64,000 nucleotides of DNA, taken from assembly GCA_046351235.1 (NCBI GenBank), contig JAXLYV010000001.1, forward strand, positions 1,736,001-1,800,000, written 5' to 3'. Positions 42,359 through 53,454 of the stretch are shown here, one piece after another. This DNA comes from JBBSAT01 sp046351235 (GTDB lineage Bacteria > Myxococcota_A > Polyangia > Polyangiales > Sandaracinaceae). The notes below the pieces were generated by a model. That model was not told where the DNA came from and did no database searches. It worked only from the letters and a program-made list of their open reading frames with translations. The translations under genes were made by a program, and so were the position numbers. Positions within the stretch are counted from its first letter, which is position 1; each line of letters starts with the position of its first letter.

Positions 42359-42982
42359 ATGCGCGCCGCCCGCCCGAGCTTCTTCCGTCGTTCGTCGTCC
42401 CTTCCGGGCGTGCTCACGCTCGGGCTCGCGCTCGTCGCGCTGCCGCTCGCCACGGCCTGCCGGCCGCACACCTACCCGGGCGTGTCGGCCGGGACGTTCG
42501 ACGTCACCGAGACCCTCCAGACGAACGCGTGCGCAGGCGGCTTCGATCCCGACGCGATGCTCGTCTACCAGACCGACATCCGCGTCGAAGGGTCCATCGC
42601 GTACTGGCAGCGCGGCGACACCGGCATCGCGAGCGGCACCTACGAGTCGAACGGCCACTTCCACTTCGTCGCGCAGCAGGACGTGTACGCGTACGGCGCC
42701 GACGCCGGCCCCACGCCGCCCTGCTACCTGCGCGAGACGCAGACGATCGACGGCACGCTCGCGCTCGGCGCGGCCGACGCGGGCGTCGATGCGCAGGCGA
42801 GCGACGGCGGCGCGGGAGGGGTCGACGCGGGCGTGCACTCCACCGGGTTCACCGGCACCGACACGATCCAGCTCTCGATCGCGCCGGGCTCGGACTGCAC
42901 GTACCTCTTCGCGCAGAACGGCGGCCCGTTCTCGGCGATGCCGTGCACGGCGACGTACGCGATGAGCGCGACGACGCGCTGA
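42359..42982 (+). CDS. Small secreted lipoprotein
   Basis: 207 residues. Signal ends LPLATAC (Cys about 34). The mature part is beta-rich (SAGTFDVTETLQTNACAGGF, GSIAYWQRGDTGIASGTY, DTIQLSIAPGSDCTYLF) and interrupted by an Ala/Asp/Gly linker about residues 138-160. Four Cys residues may pair. No family recognised. Confidence 0.6.
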   Translation: MRAARPSFFRRSSSLPGVLTLGLALVALPLATACRPHTYPGVSAGTFDVTETLQTNACAGGFDPDAMLVYQTDIRVEGSIAYWQRGDTGIASGTYESNGHFHFVAQQDVYAYGADAGPTPPCYLRETQTIDGTLALGAADAGVDAQASDGGAGGVDAGVHSTGFTGTDTIQLSIAPGSDCTYLFAQNGGPFSAMPCTATYAMSATTR

Positions 42983-43044
42983 GAGCTCGCCCGCGCACTC
43001 CTGGGCTCGGGCGAGCACGCTTCGCCGCTCGCCGGAGCCTGCGC

Positions 43045-45243
43045 TCAGCCTTGGTCGCTCGTCGGCGGCGGCGCGGGCGGCGGCGTCTGATCCGCATCGC
43101 GCTTCGGCGGCGCGGGCGGGCCCGGCGGGCGCGGCGGAGGCGCCTCGGGGAGGCGTCGCTCGGCGACGACGATCGTGCGCGGCGACTCGGCGCCGAAGTA
43201 GACGCCCGGAGTCGACTCGCGCCCGCTCACCTCGACGACGCGGAAGCTCTTGTGGAGCATCTGCCCGAGCTCGTGCAGCGAGTAGAGGCGCACCGAGTAC
43301 GCGCTCTCGCGCTGGCGCCCGTCGTCGAGCATCACCGTGCGCTTCACGTGCAGGCGCGAGGTGATGAAGTTGCACTGCGTCTCTTCCATCACGACGCAGC
43401 CATCGCCCTCGAACCAGACGTTGTTCGGCTGGCTGCGCACGACGTAGTCGCGGTTCACGACGTCGAGCAGCAGCAGACCTCCCGGCTTGAGCGCGCGGTG
43501 CATGCGCTCGAGCACGGTGCGGTTCGCGTCGTCCTCGAAGTAGCCGAACGTGGTCCCCCACGAGAGCACGGCATCGAAGGCGCCCTCGAACGACATCTCG
43601 CGCATGTCGGCGTGGAGGAAGTTGATCTTGAAGCCCTGATCCTGCGCCTCGTCCGCCGCGCGCGAGAGCATCGGCAGCGAGAGATCGAGGCCCACCACCA
43701 CGTAGCCGCGCCGCGTGAGCTCGACCGCGTGCAGGCCGAGGCCGCAGCCCACGTCGAGCACCGTCGCGCCCGCCGCGAGGCCGAGGCGTTGCTCGATGAA
43801 GTCGCACTGCCGGCGCACCTGCTTCGGGTTCGGCGGCGGCACCGTGCGGAGGTAGTCGTCGTTGAAGAAGTCCTCCCACCACGCGCCCTTCTTCTTGCCG
43901 GTGCGGCGGGGATCGGTCGGCGGCCCCTCGGGCGGCGCGGGTTCCCGCGGCGCCTCGCGCGGGGAGGCCGTCGGCGGAGGCGCGGTCGGCGCGGCGGGCG
44001 CGGCCGCAGGCGGCGCGACCGGTGCTGGCGGAGGTTGCGGCGCCGCGGGCGGCTCGCGCGGGACGGACGCGGCAGGCGGGGCCGGCGGCGCGGGCGGCGG
44101 CCCCGACGGGATGACCCGCGGCCGATCGGCGACTGCCGGCATCGAGGGCGTGCTGCGCGGCGGCGGGGGGCGCGAGGGCCGCGGTGGACGCTTGCTCGGC
44201 GCAGGCACCGCCGGCGCGGACTCCTCGAGCAGCTCGTCCGCCACGATCTCGTCCGCGCCGACCTCGGGAATCGAGCTGGTTCGCTCTTCGACGACCTCGA
44301 GGCTCACCTCCCGGGACTCCGGGGGCGGCTCACTCGGGCTGAGCACCGGCGCGTCCTCGCGCGTGCTCGAGCGCTCGAGCTCGGTGAGCACGCGCAAGGG
44401 CTCGGAGGGCGTCGGGGTCCCCACGCGCGCCACGCGCTGCACCACGACGACCGTCGCTGCGACCGCGGGCGCCGCGACCGGCTCGGGCGGCTCGGGCGGC
44501 TGCGAGGGCTCGTGGATCGACGCGTCGATGATGATGCTGGGCTCGGCCGCTTCGGCGAAGCCGGGATCGCTCGAACGGGGTGCGGGCCGATCGCTCGGTG
44601 GCGAAGGGCGCTCGCTCGTCGGCCGGGGCGGACGATCGCTCGTCGACGGCGGTGGACGATCGCTCGGCACGGCCGTGCTCCGCTCGAGCGACTCGGTCAC
44701 CACCGTCGCCTCGGGCGCCAGCTCGGGCTCGTCTTCGTCGGCTGCCGCGCGCGCGAGCGCCGTCGCGTCGAGCCCGAGGTCCTGGAGCGAAGGCTCTTCT
44801 TCTGCCGCATCACCGCCGGGCGCGGCCGACGGCGGCGCAGCCTCCACCACCTCCGCAGGCATCGCCTCGCTCGGCGCCTCGGCCGTCGCGGCGCGCGGCG
44901 GCGCGATTCCGTCGAGGCTCAGCTCATCCGACACGGGCGTGTTGCGCCCCTCGTCGCGACTCTCCTCCACGAGCAGGTCGCTCTCCGAGAGCTCTGCCAC
45001 CGTGCTGCCGGGGTCGGTGTGCTGCGGCTCGAGCGGCGGCAGCGGCGCCTCGGCGCTCGCGAGCGGCGGACGCGGCGCCTCGGCGCTCGCGGGCGCGGCG
45101 GGCGGCGCGCCCGGCACCGAGATGCGTGGGAGCGACGGCGAGCTCCTTCGCGGAACCTCGTCGACGGGAACCCGCAACGATCGACGCTTCGCCTTCATCG
45201 ACGCTCGGCCTGCCCGTCCACCGTTCTCGTTCTCGTCGCTCAT
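43045..45243 (-). CDS. Methyltransferase with ~480-residue disordered N-terminus
   Basis: 732 residues. Residues 1-480 are Pro/Ala/Glu/Ser low complexity with repeated SDRPPPSTSDRPPRPTSERP-like blocks and no transmembrane helix. Residues about 485-700 are a class I methyltransferase: VLDVGCGLGLHAVELTRRGY (SAM loop), VVGLDLSLPMLSRA, FLHADMREMSFEGAFDAVL, LKPGGLLLLDVVNRDY. Another Pro-rich tail ends it. The start overlaps the psd stop (ATGA at 45240-45243), so it is translated with the phosphatidylserine decarboxylase; a role near the membrane or in phospholipid N-methylation is conceivable but the family does not prove it. Confidence 0.75.
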   Translation of the reverse strand: MSDENENGGRAGRASMKAKRRSLRVPVDEVPRRSSPSLPRISVPGAPPAAPASAEAPRPPLASAEAPLPPLEPQHTDPGSTVAELSESDLLVEESRDEGRNTPVSDELSLDGIAPPRAATAEAPSEAMPAEVVEAAPPSAAPGGDAAEEEPSLQDLGLDATALARAAADEDEPELAPEATVVTESLERSTAVPSDRPPPSTSDRPPRPTSERPSPPSDRPAPRSSDPGFAEAAEPSIIIDASIHEPSQPPEPPEPVAAPAVAATVVVVQRVARVGTPTPSEPLRVLTELERSSTREDAPVLSPSEPPPESREVSLEVVEERTSSIPEVGADEIVADELLEESAPAVPAPSKRPPRPSRPPPPRSTPSMPAVADRPRVIPSGPPPAPPAPPAASVPREPPAAPQPPPAPVAPPAAAPAAPTAPPPTASPREAPREPAPPEGPPTDPRRTGKKKGAWWEDFFNDDYLRTVPPPNPKQVRRQCDFIEQRLGLAAGATVLDVGCGLGLHAVELTRRGYVVVGLDLSLPMLSRAADEAQDQGFKINFLHADMREMSFEGAFDAVLSWGTTFGYFEDDANRTVLERMHRALKPGGLLLLDVVNRDYVVRSQPNNVWFEGDGCVVMEETQCNFITSRLHVKRTVMLDDGRQRESAYSVRLYSLHELGQMLHKSFRVVEVSGRESTPGVYFGAESPRTIVVAERRLPEAPPPRPPGPPAPPKRDADQTPPPAPPPTSDQG

Positions 45244-46109
45244 GCCGCGCCGCCGTTCGTCGAGCGGCGGGCGATCGCGCGCCCCATCTGGATCACGGTG
45301 CCCGGTGTCACCACGAGCTCGGTCGGTGGCGAGGGCGGAAGGAACACGATGGCGGTCGAGCCGAGCTCGAACCAGCCCAGCTCTTCCCCGCGTGCGCGCG
45401 AGGGACGCGGCGCCGCGTAACGCGTCTCGCCCCCGGCACGCCCCGCGCGCGTCACGAGGCCCGCGTCGAACGAGAGCCCGATGCCCCCGACGACCAGCGC
45501 GCCCACGAGGACGGTCACGACCTCGCCGAGCCCGACCGCGTCCTGCACGATCACCACGCGCTCGTTCTTCGCGAAGAGCCCCGGCACGTGATCGACGCCG
45601 ATGCGGTTGACGGGGAAGAGCGTTCCGCCGAGATGACGCGCCCGCACGACCTCGCCGCCCACGGGCGCGTGCACGCGGTGGTAGTCGCGCGGCGACAGGT
45701 ACACCACCACGAATCGCCCGCCCGCGAGGCGTGCGGCCTCGCTCTGCGATCCGAGCAGCTCCTCGAGCGTGTAGGGCTTGCCCTTGATGCGGAACGAGCC
45801 GCGCGCGTCGATGTCGCCGCAGTCCTCGATCTTGCCGTCCGCCGGCGAGAGCACGGCCGCGGGATCGGGATCGAGCGGGCGGGCGCCTTCCTTCAGCGGC
45901 CGCGTGAAGAACTCGTTGAACGTGCGGAATCCGCCCTCGGGGATCACGCACTCGCTCAGGTCCACGTCGTAGGCGCGCACGTACCACCCGATGGCCTTCT
46001 CGAGCAGGGCCGGCCGCTGCGTGCGTGCCGCGACCTTGCCGATGGCACGGCTCAGCCGCTTTCTCGGCAGCAAGCGCAGCGTCTCGGCGGCAAGGCGGGT
46101 GGCAGTCAT
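45240..46109 (-). CDS. psd: Phosphatidylserine decarboxylase
   Basis: 289 residues from ATG 46109 (a TTG four codons earlier is less likely). SPADGKIEDCG (Asp91), VVYLSPRDYHRVHAP with His144 and His147, and the self-cleavage site FELGSTAIVF, where Ser251 becomes the pyruvoyl group. Makes phosphatidylethanolamine at the inner membrane. Translationally coupled to the methyltransferase downstream, so a phosphatidylethanolamine-linked function for that enzyme is worth testing. Confidence 0.94.
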   Translation of the reverse strand: MTATRLAAETLRLLPRKRLSRAIGKVAARTQRPALLEKAIGWYVRAYDVDLSECVIPEGGFRTFNEFFTRPLKEGARPLDPDPAAVLSPADGKIEDCGDIDARGSFRIKGKPYTLEELLGSQSEAARLAGGRFVVVYLSPRDYHRVHAPVGGEVVRARHLGGTLFPVNRIGVDHVPGLFAKNERVVIVQDAVGLGEVVTVLVGALVVGGIGLSFDAGLVTRAGRAGGETRYAAPRPSRARGEELGWFELGSTAIVFLPPSPPTELVVTPGTVIQMGRAIARRSTNGGAA

Positions 46110-46251
46110 GCGCTCGGGCAAGCGGATCGGATGCCGCCGAGCGATGCTACAGGACCCAAAATCGTGAGGTCAAAGGTATCCGTTCGGAACCGCCGAACGC
46201 GGCCTCCGACGGGGCACTTCGTCTCTCGCGACCACGTGCACGCCATGCTGC

Positions 46252-47964
46252 CTACTTCTTCTTCGGGCTGCCGAAGAGCTTCGAGAGGAATCCTCCCTCG
46301 CTCGGCGCGGACGCCTTGGCGTCCGTAGCCTCGGGCCGCACGTTCGAGCCCGAGCGTTTGGCGCTGCCGCCCTGCCCCGCGCGCATGTCCGCCAGGCGCA
46401 CCTCGCGCACGGCGTCGAGGTTCTTCGGGTTCGCGTCGGCCGCGGCGCGGAACGACACGATGGCCTCGGCCTCGTTCCCGATGCGGCGCTGGATCATGCC
46501 CCGCGTGTAGTGCGCGCGGTCGTGCCGCGGCGCCACGCGGATCGCTCGGTCCACGAGCTCGATCATCCGCGAGGTCTTCTCGTTCGGGAGCTGGAAGAGC
46601 GTCCAGGCGAGCGACGCCAGCGCGTCGGCCTCTTCGGGATTGAGATCGATCGCCGCCTCGAGGATGGCTCGCGCGCCCTCGAAGTCCCGCCGGCGAATGA
46701 GCACCTCCGCCTTCTGGTGCTCCATCGCGGCCGCGACGATCGCGCCGAGCTTCCGATCCGCTTCGGGCGTGCCGCCCCCGTCCTGCACCGTGCGCAGGTA
46801 AGGCCCTCGCTTCTTCTCGTCGCTGAGCGTGTCGTGCGCCTGCGTGAAGAGGCCGAACACCCGCTCCACGAAGGGCTTGATGGGCGCGAGCGGCCCGGTG
46901 ACGCGATCCGGATGCCAGCGCTTGGCGAGCGCGAAGTACTCGCGCCGCACGACGTCGGTGCCCGCGTCGCGGGGAACGTTGAGCATCTGGAAGTACGTCT
47001 GCGTCTCGATCACGCGGCAGCGCTCGACGACCTCCTGCCAGAGCGCGAGCTGATCGGGCGAGAGGCCCGACGAAGGCGGTTCGGGCGGAAGCGGCGGCAG
47101 ATCCTTGAGCCGCGCGGACGTGATCGCGCCGGGGCTGGTGCGCCCCGCCGCCGTGCTCGTCGGTGGATCGCCGGGGCGTGACGTGCGAGCCGGCGGGCCC
47201 GCGTCGGCGGCCATCGGCGGCTGCGACACGCGCTCGGGCGGCGAGAGGATCCCCGGCGAGGTGATCGAGCCGCTGCTCGAGATGCCGAGCGGAGGCTGGC
47301 TCACGCGGCCGGCGGGCGGAACGGAGCCCGCGGTCGGCAGCTTGATGCGGCCATCGACCGGCAGGGACGTCTTCACCGACGCCTCGTAGGGCTCGAGCTG
47401 CTTGGTCACGACGAACAGGTACAAGAGGCGCTTGCCGAGCTCGGGCCCGAGCTCGCACGCGCGCAAGAGCTCGTTCACCGACGCCGGGCCCGCCCGCATC
47501 ACCTCGACGAAGCGCTCCTCCTTGGGCAAGAGCCCGAAGCGCTTGAGCTCGGTCGCGCGCAGGCGGAGCTTCCGCTCGCCGAGCTGATCGAGGAGGCGCT
47601 CCACGGCGTCGTCGCGCGACACCGAGCGCGAGCCGCTCGCGAGGAGCGCGAAGGGGTCCACGCGCTGCGAGAGGCCGGAATCGCCCACGAGATCGACGTT
47701 CTCGTAGACGGCGTAGGGGCCCGCCGGGCGCCCGAGCAGCGGCACGAGCGCCCGGTCCAGCACCGGCCCGCGGTCGACGAGGCGTGCCGCCACGATGAGC
47801 CCGTTCTCGAGGCGAATCCGGTCCTGCCCCGTGCGCTGCTCGCCCTCCGCCGGCCAGAGGACCAGCGATCCCGTGATCTGCCGAACCGCCACGTGAGCCA
47901 AGACGTGCGCGAGGGCGGTGCGCTCGAGATCGCCCTCGACGATGGGCTCCGGCAGATCGACCAT
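46252..47964 (-). CDS. DUF4388-DnaJ-TPR regulator
   Basis: 570 residues from ATG 47964. DUF4388/PATAN-like domain about 8-100 (LAHVAVRQITGSLVLWPAEG). A Ser/Pro linker about 235-320. J domain about 325-390 with YFQMLNVPRDAG and the HPD tripeptide in AKRWHPDRV. TPR-like helices about 415-520 (GARAILEAAIDLNPEEADAL, GMIQRRIGNEAEAIVSFRAA). Proteins of this build are frequent in Myxococcota and thought to sit in signalling or chaperone pathways. Divergent from cysS. Confidence 0.8.
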   Translation of the reverse strand: MVDLPEPIVEGDLERTALAHVLAHVAVRQITGSLVLWPAEGEQRTGQDRIRLENGLIVAARLVDRGPVLDRALVPLLGRPAGPYAVYENVDLVGDSGLSQRVDPFALLASGSRSVSRDDAVERLLDQLGERKLRLRATELKRFGLLPKEERFVEVMRAGPASVNELLRACELGPELGKRLLYLFVVTKQLEPYEASVKTSLPVDGRIKLPTAGSVPPAGRVSQPPLGISSSGSITSPGILSPPERVSQPPMAADAGPPARTSRPGDPPTSTAAGRTSPGAITSARLKDLPPLPPEPPSSGLSPDQLALWQEVVERCRVIETQTYFQMLNVPRDAGTDVVRREYFALAKRWHPDRVTGPLAPIKPFVERVFGLFTQAHDTLSDEKKRGPYLRTVQDGGGTPEADRKLGAIVAAAMEHQKAEVLIRRRDFEGARAILEAAIDLNPEEADALASLAWTLFQLPNEKTSRMIELVDRAIRVAPRHDRAHYTRGMIQRRIGNEAEAIVSFRAAADANPKNLDAVREVRLADMRAGQGGSAKRSGSNVRPEATDAKASAPSEGGFLSKLFGSPKKK

Positions 47965-48071
47965 TCGAGCGCAACGATAGAACGGACGAGCCCTCGGAAG
48001 AAAGAGGACGGTCCAGCTCGGCCTGGGTGGTCTTGTCCCCGCGGCGCCGCGCGCGTACACCGCAGGCAGCG

Positions 48072-49561
<1,490 letters not shown>

Positions 49562-49565
<4 letters not shown>

Positions 49566-50044
49566 GGCCCTCGATCCTCACGCCGCGGATCCTCTGGGCC
49601 GCCCTGCTCTTCAGCCAGGCGATCTACGTCGCCCTCATCGCGGGCGGGATCTTGGAGGCGCCCAGCGCACCGCCCGATCCGATGATGCTGCCGGTGCTCG
49701 GCGTCGTGGCGCTGGGGACCGCCGTGGTCTCGTTCGTCTTGCCCCGGATCCTCCATCGCAACGCCGTCGCGCAGGCGATGCCGACGATCCAGCACCAGGG
49801 GATGGGCGACCTCTCGCTGCTGCGGGCCGCGTACCAGGCCGGTTTCGCGCCGCTGATCGTCTCGCTCGCGCTCTCGGAGGCGGTGGGCATCTACGGCCTC
49901 GTGCTCGCGGCGCTCGGCTTCCCGCTGCTCTACTGCCTCCCCTTCTCGGCGCTCGGCGGGGTGCTCACGCTCGTGCGGTTCCCGACCGAGCGCGGCTTCC
50001 TCGCGCCCTTCGAGGAGCGCCTCGGCCGCTCGATCCTCGGCTGA
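49562..50044 (+). CDS. Small inner-membrane protein
   Basis: 160 residues, about four helices: ILWAALLFSQAIYVALIAGG, MLPVLGVVALGTAVVSFVLP, APLIVSLALSEAVGIYGLVL, GFPLLYCLPFSALGGVLTL. The pattern resembles small membrane proteins found beside other Myxococcota housekeeping genes. Coupled to cysS by a 4-base overlap. Function unknown. Confidence 0.65.
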
Positions 50045-50110
50045 AGCCACCCGATCGTCGGCGGAAGCCGAGTCGGCAGACGACCACCGCAGCTCGGCGT
50101 CAGCGGAAGC

Positions 50111-50968
50111 TCAGCGGACGACGACGCGCTCGCTGCGGGCGATCGCGATGCGCGCGAAGGCCGACTCGAGGCCCTCGGCGTCGAACGCGCGCACGCGCAC
50201 GCGCCGCACGATGAGCTCGGCGTCGTCGTCGGCCGCGAGCGCGGAGAGCTGCGCCGCGTCGATGCGGAACGCGCCGTCGTCGGCGGCCGTGCAGAGGAGC
50301 GTGCCGCCGCGCGAGGCGAGCTCGAGCTCGACCACGTCGGACGCGCCGCCCTGCCCCGTGCCGGGCTCCCACGAGAAATCGAGCGGGCGATCGCGCGCCA
50401 CGCGCCCTTCGTCGTCGCCGAAGATCATCGCGACGACCTCGGGCGGCGCCGTGACCTCGACGCGGAACGAGCCGACGTTGCGGCCCCCGGACGCCTCGAC
50501 GACGTAGGCGTCGGTGTTGGCGACGGGGAGCGGAAGCGTCGCTTCGCCCGCGTAGAACACGCCGGCCATCACGCTCGCCACGTCGGGGAAGGTGCGTGCC
50601 ACGAGCGTCGAGCGCGCGAACGGCAGGCCCGCGCTCTCCAGCCGGACGTCGAGCGCGCCCACGTCGACCAGCTCCACGTCGGCCTCGAGCGGCAGCGGCA
50701 CGTCGCCCTCGACGAGCGTGCAGGCGTCGAGCTCGGGCCGGGCGCCCGACGAGACGAGGTTCACCACGTCCTGCTCTTCGAGGCCCTGATAGCGGGCGAA
50801 GGCGGCCGTGAGGATCGCGCCCTGCTCGTCGACGCGGCGGTCGATCTCGAGCACGCCCACCGTGCCCTCGAGCGCGGCGCCGGCCTCGGCCGCACCGTCC
50901 GACGTCGCGCCGACGTCGAAGGCACAGCCGCCGAGGAACACGAGAGCGCTGAGGGCGAGCCGCCGCAT
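50111..50968 (-). CDS. Secreted lipoprotein
   Basis: 285 residues from ATG 50968. Signal ends LSALVFLGGC (Cys16). The mature part is beta-rich with Asp/Glu-heavy loops (GTVGVLEIDRRVDEQGAILT, FRVEVTAPPEVVAMIFGDDE, LIVRRVRVRAFDAEGLES). No motif recognised. Divergent from the 51073 gene across about 100 bases that must hold both promoters. Confidence 0.6.
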   Translation of the reverse strand: MRRLALSALVFLGGCAFDVGATSDGAAEAGAALEGTVGVLEIDRRVDEQGAILTAAFARYQGLEEQDVVNLVSSGARPELDACTLVEGDVPLPLEADVELVDVGALDVRLESAGLPFARSTLVARTFPDVASVMAGVFYAGEATLPLPVANTDAYVVEASGGRNVGSFRVEVTAPPEVVAMIFGDDEGRVARDRPLDFSWEPGTGQGGASDVVELELASRGGTLLCTAADDGAFRIDAAQLSALAADDDAELIVRRVRVRAFDAEGLESAFARIAIARSERVVVR

Positions 50969-51072
50969 GAGGTCGAGGCACAGTATAGGAAGGCCGGCCC
51001 GCTCGGGGCAACCTGTCGGCTGTCGCCTGCGACCACTGGCCCGAGGGCGGGATCGGCAGTAAGCGGCCACAC

Positions 51073-53442
51073 GTGTCGACCCGCGCACCGCTCGCCCTGG
51101 GGATTCGTCGTGTTTCCAGGCTCTTCGGCCTCGCGGCCGCGAGCGCCGTCGCGGGAGCCGTGGCCTGTTCCGGGGGCGCCGAGCCGGCGCCGACGCTCGC
51201 GCCCGAGCCGCCGCCGAGCGCCACGGCCGATCCCGCCGAGCCGGCCCCCCCCGATCCGACGACCACGACCGAAGGCCCGGCGCCCACGGGATCGCCGCGC
51301 ATCCGCTACGACCTCGCCGCCCACCTGGCGCGCGCCGAGCTCCGCGACGGTGAGACCCTCGTCGTCGACTTCGGGACCGAGGGCGGCGCGAAGTACACGC
51401 TCGGCGGCTGGCGCACGCGCGTCGGGGCGGACGTTCGCGACGGCGACGTCACGGCGAGCGCGATCGAGAACGTCACCGGCTTCGTGATCGCGCCTGCCGA
51501 TCACGCGGGCCCGCTCGGCATCGAGCTGCACGCGCGCGCGCCCGGCGATGGCCGCGCGACGATCTACGTGGACGGCCGCACGCTCGCCCACGCGACGCTC
51601 GCGACCAGCGAGTACGCGAGCGCGCGCGTGACCTTGCCCGAGGACGCCGTGCATCGCGGCGAGAACCTCGTGCAGATCCGCGTGCCGCAGACGGGCGCGA
51701 TGACGGGCGTGGGATCGGTCGGCGTCGCGCTCGACTGGATGCGCGTGGGCCCGGTGGAGGATCCGCACGCGGGCACGCCGCCGCCTTCGCCGAGCGAGCT
51801 CGTCACCGGAAGCGGCAGCGGGCGTGCGCTCGTGATCCCGGATGGCTGGTCGCTCGGCTACGCGATGGAGGTCCCGCCCGGCGCGCGCCTGCGCGGGCGC
51901 GTGCGCGGAGAGGGCTCGCTCGAGGTCGTCGCCGTGCGCGACGGCGCGCCGGACGTCGCGATCGGATCCGTCGCGGCCGCGGAGGACGGCGCCGAGGTCG
52001 ACCTCTCGCTCGCCACGGTCGCCGGTGAGATCGCGCGCATCGATCTGCGCGCGCGCGGCGGGCAGGTGCGCTTCGGCGCGCCGGCCGTGGTCACGCTCGA
52101 TGGCGCGCCCGCAGTGCGGCGGCCCCACGTGCGCAACGTGATCGTCTATCTCACCGACACGCTGCGCGCGGACAAGCTGCGGCCCTATCGGCCCACGACG
52201 CGCGTCCGCACGCCGCGGCTCGACGCCTGGGCGCGCGGTGCGGCGACCTTCGAGCGCGGGCACGGGCAGGAGAACTGGACCAAGCCCAGCGTCGCGACGC
52301 TGCTCTCGGGCCTCTATCCGTGGGAGCACCACGCGACGACGGAAGAAGCGTCGGTGCCGAACGACGTCGATCTCGTGAGCGAGCGCCTCGGCCACGAGGG
52401 CTTCTACACCGGCGCGTTCGTCGCGAACGGCTTCTGCTCGGACCGCTTCGGCTTCCGGCAGGGGTGGCGCACGTTCCGCAACTACGTGCGCGAGGGCCTG
52501 CGCAACCAGGCCGAGTTCGTCGCGCACGACGTGCTCGACTGGCTCGATCATCGCCCCGCCGATCAGCCCTTCTTCCTCTACGTGCACACGGTCGATCCGC
52601 ACGTGCCGTACATGCCGCCCGCGGCCGAGCTCGCGCTCTACGATCCGCTGCCCTACACGGGCGTGGTCGACTTCAACCGCGACCGCGAGCTGCTCGAGCA
52701 CGTGAAGGCCGGCTCGCTGGTGCTGAGCCCGCGCGACCGCGAGCACCTCGAGGCGCTCTACGACGGCGAGATCAGCTACCACGACACGCACTTCGGCGGG
52801 ATCGTCGACGGCCTCGCGAGCCGGGGCCTCGCCGACGACACGATGGTCGTGTTCACCGCCGATCACGGCGAGGAGTTCTGGGACCACGGCTCGGTGGGCC
52901 ACGGCCACAGCGTCTACGAGGAGCTCATCCACGTGCCGCTGCTCGTGCACATCCCGGGCGTGACGGATCGGACCAGCGACGGGATGCGGGTCGACGACGT
53001 CGTCGGGCTCGTGGACGTGCTGCCGACGATCTACGACGCGCTCGGGCGGCCGATCCCGCGCGACCTCAGCGGCCAGTCGTTCCTTCCGCAGCTCGTGGGC
53101 GAGTCGAGCGATGCGCCGCGCGCCGCCGTGACGGGCTTCATGGAGGGCTGGCGCACGATCAACGTGGGCCGGATCAAGCTGGTACAGCGCACCGAGCGCA
53201 CCGTGCTGCTCTTCGACACGACCGAAGATCCCGGCGAGCTCCACGACCTCGCGGCCGAGCGCCCGATCGCGGTGCGCTACGCGCGCGGCCTGCTCGGTCT
53301 GTTCTTGGCGGGCGTCGAGCACGGCGGCGGCCACGCGCACTCGGCGTCGCAGATCACCATCGACGCGCACACGCGCGAGGAGCTCGAGCTGCTCGGCTAC
53401 GCCGGCGCCTCGCGCCCCGCGCAGGACGACGGCGCCGAGTAG
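51073..53442 (+). CDS. Sulfatase / alkaline-phosphatase-superfamily lipoprotein, Thr nucleophile site
   Basis: 789 residues from GTG 51073. Signal with lipobox AGAVAC, a Pro/Thr linker, then a beta-rich domain about 75-350. The catalytic core follows: metal Asp in NVIVYLTDTLRADKL, and nucleophile region NWTKPSVATLLSGLYPW, where Thr403 replaces the Cys/Ser that becomes formylglycine and Val407 replaces the usual Arg. FLYVHTVDPHVPY and VFTADHGEEFWDH supply metal ligands. Because the formylglycine motif is absent, a sulfuric-ester hydrolase is unlikely; a phosphatase or phosphotransferase with a Thr nucleophile fits better. Confidence 0.75.
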   Translation: MSTRAPLALGIRRVSRLFGLAAASAVAGAVACSGGAEPAPTLAPEPPPSATADPAEPAPPDPTTTTEGPAPTGSPRIRYDLAAHLARAELRDGETLVVDFGTEGGAKYTLGGWRTRVGADVRDGDVTASAIENVTGFVIAPADHAGPLGIELHARAPGDGRATIYVDGRTLAHATLATSEYASARVTLPEDAVHRGENLVQIRVPQTGAMTGVGSVGVALDWMRVGPVEDPHAGTPPPSPSELVTGSGSGRALVIPDGWSLGYAMEVPPGARLRGRVRGEGSLEVVAVRDGAPDVAIGSVAAAEDGAEVDLSLATVAGEIARIDLRARGGQVRFGAPAVVTLDGAPAVRRPHVRNVIVYLTDTLRADKLRPYRPTTRVRTPRLDAWARGAATFERGHGQENWTKPSVATLLSGLYPWEHHATTEEASVPNDVDLVSERLGHEGFYTGAFVANGFCSDRFGFRQGWRTFRNYVREGLRNQAEFVAHDVLDWLDHRPADQPFFLYVHTVDPHVPYMPPAAELALYDPLPYTGVVDFNRDRELLEHVKAGSLVLSPRDREHLEALYDGEISYHDTHFGGIVDGLASRGLADDTMVVFTADHGEEFWDHGSVGHGHSVYEELIHVPLLVHIPGVTDRTSDGMRVDDVVGLVDVLPTIYDALGRPIPRDLSGQSFLPQLVGESSDAPRAAVTGFMEGWRTINVGRIKLVQRTERTVLLFDTTEDPGELHDLAAERPIAVRYARGLLGLFLAGVEHGGGHAHSASQITIDAHTREELELLGYAGASRPAQDDGAE

Positions 53443-53454
53443 AACGAGAGCTGC

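Noticed and set aside
43862..45610. Ser/Gly-rich plus-strand open frame
   Set aside because: Antisense of the Pro-rich head of the methyltransferase; Pro codons read as Gly on the other strand.
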